Positions 24,503 to 36,344 of a stretch of DNA of 64,000 nucleotides are shown piece by piece. The notes under the pieces are model-generated. The model did not search any database. It worked only from the letters and a program-made list of their open reading frames with translations, and was not told where the DNA came from. Source of the DNA: Hippophae tibetana (Eukaryota; Streptophyta; Magnoliopsida; Rosales; Elaeagnaceae); NCBI GenBank assembly GCA_037013495.1, contig CM072804.1, forward strand, positions 32,590,501 through 32,654,500, in the 5' to 3' direction. A program made the position numbers and the translations under genes. Position 1 is the stretch's first letter. Every line of letters begins with the position of its first letter.

Positions 24503-25858
24503 AGACAAGATTAATTAAGTGGGTCTTATTCTTACAAGAATTTGACCTAGAAATCAAGGATAAGAAAAACAGCAAAGACTTAGTAGGTGACCACTTGTCT
24601 AGGTTGATTTTTGACTTTAATTGTCTTAAGGGTGAGAGTAATGAAGATATAGTTGAAACTTTTCTTGATGAATATTTATTTTCAATAAGTCCAAACCCAT
24701 GGTATGATGATATTGTAAACTATTTTGTCATTGGTATTTTGAGACCTAACATAAGAACATTCTAAAAGTTTGTCATGAACTTCATTGTGTAGGCCATTTT
24801 AGTGGCAAAAAGACAGCCCGTAAGATATTATAGTTTGGATTCTTTTAGCCCACTCTTTTTAAAGATGCTCATATGTTTTATACAAAATGTGATAGATGTC
24901 AAAGAACATGTAACATAAGCAAAAAAGATGAAATGTCTTTGACATCTAATTGATTTGTTGAACTCTTTAATGTGTGGGGGATTGACTTTATAGGTTTTTT
25001 TTCTCATCCAATGGTTTTCAATATATTTTGGTTATTGTGGATTATGTATTCAAATGGGTAGAAGTTGTCCCCACTAAAACCAATGATGCTAATGTTGTTG
25101 TAAAATTCTTGAAGGATTCAATATTTAGTAGGTTCAGAACGACTAGAGCTATAATAAGTGATAAAGGTAGCCATTTTTGTAACAAAATCTTTGACGGAGT
25201 ACTAAAAAAGTACAACATCACACATAGAGTAGCTACTCCATATCATCCTCAAACTTCCGATTTAGTGGAAGTAAGTAATAAGAAAATTAAGAGAATTTTG
25301 GAATGCACTATGCGTCCTTCAAGAAAAGATTGAGTAATCAAGTTAAATGATGCCTTATGGTCATACCGCACAACTTACAAAACACCCATTGGGATGAGCC
25401 ATTACCGATTAATCTTTGGGAAAACATGACATCTTCTTGTTGAACTCGAACACAAGGCTTATTGTGAAATTAAAGAGTTGAACATGGATTTAGATAAAAC
25501 AGGAGAAAAATGATTTCTCCATCTTAATGAGTTGGAAGAGATTAGGGATGATGCCTATGAAAATGCAAAATTATACAAAGAGCATACTAAATGCTATCAT
25601 GACAAGAGGCTACTTCTTAAGTCCTTTCTTCCTGGAATGAAAGTTCTTTTATTTAACTCTCGTTTGAGATTGTTTCCAAGAAAACTGAGATCAAGATGGG
25701 ATGGACCTTACACAATTGTCCAAGTTTTTTCACATGGAGCGATAGAGTTATTGAATCCAAAGACACAAATGACTTTCAAAGTCAATGGGCACCGTGTAAA
25801 GCCTTATTTAGAAGGAGAAAACAACATGACTAATGTTGATTCCATACCGATAAATTGA
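24503..25858 (+). pseudogene. Gypsy RNase H tail and integrase (5'-truncated)
   Basis: Starts inside the RNase H C-terminus (FLQEFDLEIKDKKNSKDLV then GDHLSRL). It continues through the PWYDDIVNY linker and the integrase zinc-finger region, which has stops. The DDE core follows: WGIDF carries the first Asp, IISDKGSHFC the second, and VEVSNK the Glu. An 8-codon stop/shift gap near 25,333 separates the 25,028-25,333 frame from the C-terminal part (about 25,532-25,858). That part has the [15 protein letters not shown] and [14 protein letters not shown] motifs typical of Athila/Tat-like gypsy elements. Integrase would insert element cDNA into the chromosome. All three catalytic residues survive, but stop codons make the gene non-functional. 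The 5' part of the element is missing. Confidence 0.88.
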
Positions 25859-27807
25859 TCTTTAGCACCATGATGATGCATCTTGTTAAGACGTTAAACT
25901 AAGCGTTGGATGGGAGGCGACCGATCCTTCTAGGTAATTTTCTTTTATTTCTTTTATTTATTTTGTTTAATTGCATGTGAATAATTTTAGAATTGTTAAA
26001 ACTAAAAATATTTGTTGAGATGTTAGAAGTTCATAGTGATCTGTCTGTGTGTACTTTAATGATAAATATGATGGATGTATATGCATTTCTTCATCACTAC
26101 TTGCATATTCTCAGGAAATAGGTAACTTTTCTTCTCTTTTCTCTTTATCTTTACTTTACAATTGTTACATTGAGGACAATGTAAGCTGTAGGTTAGAGAT
26201 AGTGAAAAGTTACCATGCTTAATTTCAACAATTTTAAAATTTTTATGTTCACATTTTCATTTTCATTTTGTTTGATTTTATTTTCTTTGTGTGATTTAGT
26301 AATTTTTAGAATTTTAGGATTAGTTTTAAAAAAATTCTTACACAAATTTATCATTTCTTTAAATCAAATTTAAGTAAATAGTTAAGTCTTTTCTATTATT
26401 ATATTAAATTTTGAAAATATATCATGGAGTATTTGGTAATTAGTTAGTTTTTGTCATGACTAGTATTTCTTGATAATGTGTGAAAATTATATTAAACCCA
26501 AAATTGGTATTTAGGCATCAAATAGTGGAGACTATCCCTATGAAATATAATTTGAGCGTAATTTTCTTTACTCTGAGTGAAATATATATTTTCTACTCCA
26601 AACACATTTCTTATTTCTTCAAATTATTATATTATCTCTATAGAATTTAGCATTGAATGTTTGGATTTTTACATCTTAATGAAGTGTTATATATTTATTT
26701 TTCATTTGCTTAGATTAAATTATTTAAGTAGAAATTGATAGTAAATGTTTTTCTTCATTTATGCATGAATTTGATTAAAAATGAGATATATCTAGGGAAA
26801 AATATTAATCGCTCACCTTATCATATAAAAAATGTGCGGTCTGTACATGGGTCCATTCTCTAAAAAAATTGTATTCTCTTATAAAAAAGAGAAGAATATA
26901 AGAGAAAAAAAAATAGAAAGAAAGAGAGAAACTAAAAATGAATAGTATGATCTATACACTATGACCCAAAAAGCTTAAACAGTTGTGAGAAATGGTTTAA
27001 TGCAAAAGAAAATATAGGAAGTAATTCCCTAAGAAATCACTGCATTTTCCTACATTTTCTAAAAGGTATATTACTTTATATTTTTATTTGATGAATTTGA
27101 TTGATACATGAAAGTAATGTGTAATATTTTATAAATCCTTACGTTTGATTCCTTTCGTGAGATCAACGTTAAAATAACACTTTGAGCCTTTCTTCTTTAG
27201 ACATATGCGAATATATTAGTTTATTTCTATACATAAACTCTTTCACATATAAATTAGTATGATTGTTTTAACTCATAGGATTCAATGTTTTTAGAGAGTA
27301 TTGACTTGTGAGGAATAGAGTCGAAGCAAATTCGAATTCCTGACACTAAGTTTGGGTAAAATTAAATTGATACATTTTTTATATGGAATATAAAAATAAT
27401 TTTCAACTAATTATTATAATAAATCATGAATGTTTAGGAAGTTGAAATAATCTATTCTTAAGATTTTAATTATGAAGTTTAAAAGAGATTATAAGCATGA
27501 TATATTTTTGTATTTCACTTCTTTATTTTATGTTAGTTTTTTATAATTTATTTTAAATTTTAGTTAACTTCTTATTTTATTTGTTTTATTTTGTTTTCAT
27601 TTTTTTATTGTTAATGTTTGTCGGTATAATTACTGAAAACTCTCACGAAACTTAAACTCATCTACAAGGTCAACTTAAGGGTATAAAGGCTTGTTGAATA
27701 CACTAAATGCAACCATGTGCAATCCACGAAGTGATTTAGGATAGTTTAATTTTTAGTTTTTATCGCTTCTCTTGCTAAAGGACTAGAAAAAAGTTAATTG
27801 AGGGTTG
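25859..27807 (+). other. Gypsy post-pol untranslated region
   Basis: After the integrase stop comes GACGTTAAACTAAGCG with GGGAGGCGACC, then CATTGAGGACAATGTAAGC at about 26,170. Both are hallmarks of the region between pol and the 3' LTR in this gypsy group. Matching motifs occur in inverted form at 50.8-50.95 kb. No ORF is supported. The last bases (AATTGAGGGTTG before 27,808) would contain the polypurine primer for the 3' LTR. Confidence 0.6.
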
Positions 27808-28531
27808 TGATAAGTGCTTAAAAGTACTAAAATTACCATGATTTAATATAATTTAATTGATTAAATAGATTTATATTTGTATGATTTTATCATATTTTTA
27901 TATAAATTTATTTTTTTGAAATCACGCGTATTTTTTTTTATTGTTTTTAAGGTATTTTAGTTCAAAAATAAATTAAAGACTCGAAGAAAAAAATACTGAA
28001 GGCTATAATACATCACAAATATATTGAGAAAATAAACGAGAAAAAGACTCGTGCCGAGGCTCGCACACAACATCACGCTCGCCCACGCAGTGTCTTGCGC
28101 TTATTTACCGCACCGATAGCCCATTTGGCGAGATTTTCGTGCCTCATACGCGTGCCAACCTATCCAAATACGCCCAAATTTAAAATTTGAAATATTTTCC
28201 CCTTCTTTTTAGCATTTTCCTCATCTATAAAAAGACTCTATTCTCCTTTCCAAAACACACAAATTTTCTGAGTTCTTTCTCTCTCTAGAAAGTTTTCTTT
28301 TTATTTATTTATTTAATTTTTATTTTTAAAGTTTTTTCTCTTTTTAAGAGGAACTAGTTATGTTTTTATAAATTTTTATTTTTTGATTCAATAAGTAGAT
28401 ATGCAAATCCGTTTGAAAGTTTTCGAGTAACAGAATTAACATCAAATTGTTATAAGGATTCTTTTAAGGTATTACTTTAATAGATTATTTACAGTTATTA
28501 TTTTATGTTTTATTCTTATATGTTATATTTA
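27808..28531 (+). repeat. 3' LTR start of gypsy family A, truncated
   Basis: Begins TGATAAGTGCTTAAAAG and follows the family A LTR (compare 9,355 onward) through a TATA-like CTATAAAAAG at about 28,224 and the CTTATATGTTATATTTAA stretch, where similarity stops. About 1 kb of the LTR 3' part is missing. It is attached to the pol fragment at 24.5-25.9 kb, which identifies the solo LTRs near 9-13 kb as belonging to an Athila/Tat-like gypsy family. A GC-rich cassette at 28,045-28,165 differs from every other copy. Confidence 0.8.
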
Positions 28532-31500
28532 AGTTTAAGGGTAAACGTTTTTGGTGTGAATTAATGCATCAATATTTAGAAAAATATTTTTTTTTTCCAA
28601 AGAAAGTAAAGTAACATATGGTAGTAGATGAAAAAGAAAAAAAATATTTTGACTACAAATAATTAGAGTTAAATTATGTAATACAAAAATAGTTAAAAAA
28701 AATTAAAAAATTATAAAGTATTACCAAAAGATAAAAATTATATAAGAAATTGTTTTATTTTATTACCTCATATATAATGATATATAATTTTATAGCAATA
28801 GGGGCCAGATATTCGTTTTGTTCGTATCGGTAAAATACCTAATTGTAAAATCAATACATATGATAGTAAAAAATATTGAAGCAAGGAGATCGTGAACTAC
28901 CTCAGTCTGCTAGTGTTTATAGAATCAATGAAATTGATTGATGATAATAATATATTTTTATAATAATTTATACAAATAAAAAGTTATTAAATGAGAACAA
29001 TTGTTGAAATAATAAATTAATAATTAACTTAAATAATTAAAATAATTAATAAATTTAACTTGTTGATTAAATAACAATTGTTGTTTTATTCCCTTACCTT
29101 TTAATAATAAAAAATTTACTTCAAAATTAATACATTTTTGACATAATTTAATAATAAACTGCTCATTATGATCAAATAATTTTAATTAGCAGGTTTATGT
29201 AAAATTTTGTAAATAAAATAAAAATATATATTCTTAGTATTGTACGAAAATAGCTAACATTCCGAAAAAATAAAGAAGCAAATTGATCAGAAATATTACT
29301 TATGTTATTCAATATATTTTGTAGCTATTATATTTATAGGTACATGCACAATTATTTTTTCCACTACTTAAATTTAAGAATGTGATAATTTTTCATAAGC
29401 TTTGCATTAATTTAAATAATAGATTCAATTTCAATAGTTAAACAATTTAGATCTCATATTCATATGTACAATTAGAAAAAAAAATACAAAATATATAGGC
29501 AAATAATATTTTTACATTTTTTCATGATGAAAAAGTTCATAGTACGAAGTATTTTACTTTATATAAAAAAAAATATTAAGCATAAAACTTTAATACTTTT
29601 AGAGTGAATTTTTTTCTTCTAAAAAAATAGTAAAATATATGTTTTCTTTTTAAGTAGGATCTAAAATAAATTTATAAAATATTTAAATTAAAATATAATA
29701 ATTAATAGAATGAATGATTAATTTACTATTCAGTTTTTACAATATGACTAAATAAGGACTGAAAAATTAATTTGACTGATTTATTACTCCAAACTTTCCA
29801 TTTTGAATAATTTAATAATCTAACTTCTACCTTTTAACTAATTTTATAAACAAATTTTTCAATTTTATCAATTTTAAATAATATTTCATTACTTATTTAA
29901 TTTAACTAATTTATTTATTTTTAGAGTATCAAATTGATTAAATTCAAAAAGTTAATAACCCAATCAAATTGAAGAAGTTGAATAAGATTGTAATTTATAC
30001 ATAAAAATGACTTGAAAAAATTACATAAATTAATGAATCATTTAATTGTATTACTGTGAAATTATAAATATGGGGACGGAGATCCGTTTTTTTATCAAAA
30101 AAATTATTTACAAAGATCTGAATGCTTCAAATTTATCAAATATGGAAGAAACAATAAAGATTATTTGCATATTTCTTTTAATTATATAGAACTAAATAAT
30201 CATTAAAGTTGAATTTTTATGATACAACCTTGTGATATATTGATGAGTAAATAAATAATTTTAATTTAGCAATATTTTTATTTTTAATATTTTCACGATT
30301 TTATTACAAATTTTTATATTTTGATAGAATAAATTATTCTGCTTAAGTTTAGACAAGTTATTTCTATAAACTTTTCATTAAGAAATAGGATTCTCGAATT
30401 CCAATGATAATGGAATGTACCAAAAAAATAATGTAGAAATGCAACTAACACCTAAGTTTTGTAACAATTTAGCCCCATTTTGAGTACATGAAAATTTGGA
30501 ACAAAAAGGTTAAAATAATAAATATATTATTAAATTATTATAGAAATTATATACATATAATTTAAAAAAATTTAAGTGATAAAAATAACATTTAATTATA
30601 ATTATTATTATTTTGATAAATCTATCATAGAATTTTTTATTATTGGTGAAAATTTACTAACAAATTCGTTAGTTGTATAAATTTACCCCCAAACTGTATA
30701 TTAGTTATATAAGTTTACCATAAAAAATATAATATAGTAGTAAAATTGTATCACTAATTATATTTATATATTATTTTTATCATTCGACAAAATTAGATAA
30801 TATATCTATAAATTTTATGATAATTCAGTAATATATTTATTAATTTATCTCAAATTTAATTGAGATAATTTAAAAGTAGTTACGTTACTTTTCTTAGGCA
30901 TAAAATTAATTACATTTTTTTATAGTACAAGTTGTAATTCATTATAATTAATATAACAAATAATTATTGATTAAAATAGTAGAATTTATTTTTTTTAATC
31001 ATTAATTAATTTACACATCAATTATGGTAATATCATTTTTGTAATAAATAGTTTTTTTAAATTAATTTCATAATAGGAGTTTTTGATGTCCAAAGAATGG
31101 TTTTCACGATTTATCTGCCAAAAAACAATGGGGTTTAGTTTGGCTGACAGTAAAGATGGTAATAATAAAAATATTTTTAAATATTTTTGTATCTGGTTGG
31201 ATTATTATGCTACAATGGAAATGGAAGATAAAAGCATTCAAATTATAATAAGAATGCTTATTCTTACAACATTTTTGAGAAATAAGATAAAATGATTTTT
31301 TTTTGTAGTTTTGTATAATTATTTTATATTTTTTTATTTTATCTTATTTTAAAATCAAAATAGTTAATTTTTTTAATTTTAATTTTAATTTTATATTATT
31401 ATTATTTTAATTATATTATTAAAATAAATATAAAATAATATTATTATTTTTATTGAATTTGATTGGTGGGACTAGAATTCCATATCCTCTCAAATAAATT

Positions 31501-32124
31501 TCACATTCCTCGAGATAGATGAAAATGCCTCCGTAAATAATGGGGTAAATGGTTATGCTTAGGGATTACAAATTTTTCTTTGATTGTAAAAAGAAAAAAC
31601 AAAATAGAAAGGAAGTTGGTTTTAAAAAATATTTATTAAATTCGTTTAAATTGTATTATTTCTAATTCATTTTTAATTTAATTTGATTATTGTATGATGA
31701 GTCAAATATTTATCTTACTTTTATTAAAATAATTATTTTATTAATAGTAATATAATTTAAAGATCAAATCTGTAAAAAGAATTAATGATAATTCTACTTT
31801 AAATTACTAATTTATTAATAAATTAATTAAAATTAATACTCGGAAGATTTTAGTTAATTCTGAAAAAATGAAAAGAATATAAAATAATTAGAAAACAAAA
31901 GGATTGCACAAGAACATTCATAAGAGATATATATCTATAGGACTATCCTATCATTATCAAACAATTTAAGAATTCAATACTTAAGAACAATTACATAGAA
32001 GTCAATTGTTCTTATGATCTAAATAGACAATCGAGTATAGATGATAGATAAAAACCTCAATCCATGAAATCTTTTCGTGAGCTCTATACAAACTCGGTCA
32101 AATAGACTTCACAATATGAATTAA
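28532..32124. other. AT-rich spacer, no gene seen
   Basis: About 3.6 kb of extremely AT-rich DNA. One short frame (31,083-31,295) shows no recognisable product. No boundaries, repeats or RNA genes that I can support. Confidence 0.55.
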
Positions 32125-33072
32125 GGTAGTGTTTAGTTCACTAGAATTAAATGAAATTGGAATTGTAATTAGAATTGATTTATTTTAATTTTATGTTTGG
32201 TTGTGCTAAAAAGTGGGAATGAAATAGAATCAATTCCCAAAAGAGAAGAAGGAGAATTTCTTCTCTCCCCCTTAGGAATCATGATTCCATTTCTATCTTA
32301 ATTTTTTGTTTCAATTTTACCCAAACTCCAAATATAACCCTAAACCTTAAGTCCTAAATCCTAAATCATAAACCCTATACTCTATACCTTAAACCCTATA
32401 AATTATATCATATACTCTATACCCTAAACCCTAAATCTCATAACCCAAAACTCTATTTAGAAAAATAAATTTTTTAACCCTAAACCTTAACCCATATATA
32501 TAACCTAAAACCCTAAACATTATACAATATACTTTATATCATATACCCTAAACCCTAAATCTTAAATCTCAAAACCCAAAACTCTAAATCCTAAATCCTA
32601 AACCCACAAATATAACCCTAAACTTTAACCCACATATATAACCATAAACCCTAAACCTTAAAACCTAAACCCCAAAACCCCAAACCTAAACTCTAAACCC
32701 TAAACCCTAAATCATAAACCCTTAAATCCTAAACCCCAAACTTCAAAACCCTAAATCTTATTTAGAAAAATAATAATTTTAATAATATATTTTATTTTTA
32801 AGTAATAATTATTTAGAAATATAATGATTTCAATAATATATTTTGTCTAACGAAAAAATAATAATTAAATGATATTATTTAAATTTTACTAAATATATGA
32901 TATTAAGGTAATATACAGTGTTTTTTCATTTCATTCCAGTTGTAAACCAAACACTGTTATATTTATTCCTTCTTTGATTCCAATGGTCAAACCAAACAAT
33001 ATTGTTTCCTTTCCATTCCATTCTATTTTCATTTTCATTCTCATTCTAATTTTATTCTATGAATCAAATGCC
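32125..33072. mobile_element. Terminal-inverted-repeat element with telomere-like core
   Basis: The left end reads GGTAGTGTTTAGTTCACTAG with GAAT following, and the right end, inverted, reads GGCATTTGATTCATAGAAT. Both then become runs of GAATGA/GGAAT-type words (GAATTGGAATTG on the left, AATGAGAATG on the right, inverted). Inside each arm is another GTGTTTGG(T)-like piece (inverted at about 32,940). This layout is common in plant PIF/Harbinger- or hAT-related MITE-like elements. I could not find a clean target duplication, so ends may be off by several bases. The core is the telomere-like repeat annotated separately. Confidence 0.5.
32325..32755. repeat. Interstitial telomere-like repeats
   Basis: Dozens of exact and near copies of CCCTAAA, the complement of the plant telomere unit TTTAGGG, mixed with variants such as CCTAAAT, CCCTATA and CCCAAAA. 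All are on one strand and in one orientation. They lie between the inverted arms of a TIR element, not at a chromosome end, so this is an internal expansion. Confidence 0.9.
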
Positions 33073-34794
33073 ATGTAAGCAGATAACACAACTAAAATAC
33101 AAAACAACATGCTTATATCAACATACAACAAAAACTACCAATAGTGATAAAGAACAATTTGTGATAGATACATTAGTGATGGTATGTCTCATGAGCTCTT
33201 GTTTAGGCTAGCAACATGCATAAACATGGAAAACATCATACAACATCTGAATTAGGCATACATACATGATAATATATAAAATATTTTCAATCACTTCAAG
33301 ACATTATATGTGGGAGCATATTTGATAAATAATGATTGTACTCTCATAACATGCAAATATACATAACACAACATACCAAAAGAAAGAGTTTGGCACATGA
33401 TACACAACCAGGATAAGGAGATACTGACTCCTAAAGACTCGCAGCAAGCTCACATGTAGACATATTAATTTCAATAAGCAAAAGCAATAATCAGAAAACT
33501 ATAGGCATGCTACAAGAAAAGGAAAGAAAGTATGCAACAACATAAATCAAATAAGCTTTCTAATCATAGTCTAAAACTAGTATATTGGTACATACATGAT
33601 AGAAACTCATATTATACTAACACCATAATTGATTATACAAACATAGTCATATAACTAGGCAAATCCCAATAGAACCTCTACCTATGTAGTGACATATTTG
33701 GATTGCTTATACCAACCACTCAATATCAAACAAATATAACTCGATAGAAATATAAACATAAATACCTATATTATTCGGGACCTCTACCCTAAGTGTTTAT
33801 TACTAACCTCGCTTACTACCTCCGTAATAACTTGGTCTGACACACAAACCTAGCTTTCCTTCAAAACCAATAGTACTGAATATAGTGTAATCAGTAACTG
33901 AACAAGAATATGAGCAACCAATCATCAAAGCTACACTTAATCATGAACCACCAACAACCACTTGTTGGAAATACACTTAATCACAAAACACCAACAATCA
34001 AACTTGGTAAATAAACTTAACCATGCACCACCAAGTCCATATGTGGGAAATATATTCAATCACGAACATTTGCAATCACTATTTTCGGAACACTTAACAA
34101 TCCCAAAAGCACAATATTGCTCACTCTAAACCAATAAAATAGTCTTAACCACTCACAATGTAGGAACATTATTTTACTATCTCGAGAACATAATACAAAC
34201 ACTAAAATTCACTTAGGTGGTTTGTGAAACAGAATCAGATATTTACCTCACTCAAAACCCATTCACAAACATTGCCTTGAATACTCACCGCTCAAGAGTA
34301 TGATTTTTCTCATTCAATTACTAATCAATGACATTGAACAAAATTTAAGGTAATAGTGATTCGAAAATAGAATATGAGATATCAATTTTATAAAGTTTTG
34401 CATAATTGTTTTGGATGAAATAAACACAAAGATAAGGGATATATTTATAGAAAAACCTTACGAGGGCCTTATCGAGGTCCCAAAAAATCAAATTTTTGTT
34501 TTAAAAATTAATGAGTCATTTTTATTAAATACCCACACATGTAAACAAGAGTGACAACATAGGCTAGTGAGCTTACAAAATCCAAAACACTTCACCTAGC
34601 ATGCACACTACAAAAACAAACCATTTTGTGTGTGTAGACATGCTCACATAAAAAGTGTACCTAACTATGTATTTGTATGCATTACTAATTGTCAATAACC
34701 AACCTTACACAAAAAAAGACATATACAGTAAATAAAATTAGAAGACTTCATGTTTTATGCACGAAAAGCCAACAAAGACACAAAGGTTTAGAAA
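33073..34794. other. Spacer, possible decayed minus-strand LTR
   Basis: No protein gene is seen. The minus strand near 34,445 has CTATAAATATATCCC, a good TATA box, followed by a CT/CA-rich leader-like stretch down to about 34,200. This is the look of an LTR U3/R junction. I found no matching second copy or primer site, so this is only a suggestion. A minisatellite inside is annotated separately. Confidence 0.3.
33934..34090. repeat. 40-bp minisatellite, four imperfect units
   Basis: Units at 33,934-33,973, 33,974-34,013, 34,014-34,052 and 34,053-34,090. The units begin with CACTTAATCA-, CACTTAATCA-, AACTTAACCA- and TATTCAATCA-, run through CACCAACAA or similar, and end TTGGAAATA or similar. 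Divergence rises along the array. Confidence 0.75.
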
Positions 34795-35917
34795 AGAAAT
34801 TAGTTTCCTAAATTCTAAACCAAATTCATATTTTAAAATCCTTCTTGAATTTTTAACTTTAGGTTTAGAAATGCTATATTGCCGAAGACTTTCCTACATT
34901 TTCATCAGTATAATTGATTAGAAATTCAACTATCAACCAACCTAAATCTTGAACAATCTAAAATAATAATTATAAGATTTAATTCATTCATTGCATTACG
35001 ATATAAAAAGATAATAACTAAACTAAGCAAGATTAAATCTATTGATAATCTTTAATCTAAGCATGCAATCCTAATTGCAATAGAAATCACAATTTACTAC
35101 TTCAATAATAAGAATTAGCACTTTCATACCAAACTTATGATTTAACAATAAATACATATATGTAATAAAATAGTTGATCACTCTAATTCATAACTAGAAC
35201 TTAAAAATTTTCCACGATCACATTAAGAAATTTAGCTACCCATATGTTATACAAGAATCGTCATCATACTCATTAAATAGAAGACAATAGAAAATAGTAT
35301 ATTGTAAATTAATGAAGGAACTAATGGAACCATAAATATTAATCCTCAATCTCGTCTTTACAATCTTTTCCAAATATTGCCCAAAACTTTGATCCTTGTG
35401 TCAATTGTTTGCTTACATGAGATATTATGTAGTATTTATAGTTTATTTCTTGAGAAGAAGTTGATTTGAAGCCTACTTTGCTTGATCCAATGACTCATAT
35501 TAAAAACTAGTGTTGAAAAGTGCTAGATTTGGTTGGGATTGATTGTTCTAGCCTTCAAAAATTCCAACTTAAAATCTCTTAACTGATCCTTGATATAAAC
35601 TTAATTAATCGAAGGTTTTATCGATTGATAGAGTCTCTTATGGATCAATCTAGAAAAGATAAGTCATCATTAGTTTTCTACCCCTAGTTCCTCGATCAAA
35701 GCTCAATCAATTGACTAATCCTATTTTTCTATTCGAAGGTTCTCAATCGACCCTTGATTGAATGTTAATTGATTGGGTATCCTCTTTATGCTTTAAACAC
35801 ATGTTTTTGCATCTTTGTACTCATTTTGGCATTGAATACTTGTATAACATAACATAAACACATAAAATTATATAAGAATTGATGCACAAATATATGAATA
35901 AAATGACACCAACCATT
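34795..35917 (-). repeat. Gypsy family B LTR, truncated copy
   Basis: Minus-strand LTR aligned to 48,397-49,853. The high-coordinate end (about 35,917) matches the family start (GTGTCATTTTA, then ACACTTGTATAAC-like words). The low end matches through AACTTTAGGTTTAGAA and CTAAACTAAG. About 0.35 kb of the LTR 3' end is missing near 34,795. At 35,580-35,790 it carries GATCGATTGATC-like words resembling those in the copia LTR, in place of the CATGGTGCAC words of the 48.4 kb copy. Confidence 0.65.
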
Positions 35918-36344
35918 GTAACATATGAAACCTCATTCCAAGTTATGGTTCACTGCCATGGATCTCATTTGGGTATGTAGAAGATCTAGGGTTCAAATCT
36001 TAATTACATATATGTGACTTGTATAATTAAAAAAGGGTAGAGTGCTTAAATGGTCCATTTTTTAGGCCAAAGATTTTGTTGAGTACCAAAGTTAAAAAAA
36101 GTATTTTAAGTCCATTTGTTTGAAATTTTTTGTTATTTAACTCCCATTTATTTGTGAACAAGTATCATTTAAGTCCATTAGGGGTGTTTTTGATATGGTC
36201 AGGTTCGATTTTTAGTAAAAAAAATTTAACCAAAGCGAATAATTCATAATGCTTTAATCGGATCGGAATAGACAGTTTGCCTAATAAAAATATTATAACT
36301 GAACGGTCCAATCCGGTATGGTTAACAGTTTTCAACTGTGTGTA

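Noticed and set aside
35940..36030. Another tRNA/SINE-like segment with GGGTTCAAATC
   Set aside because: Only the B-box-like word is convincing; no A box, fold or ends could be set.
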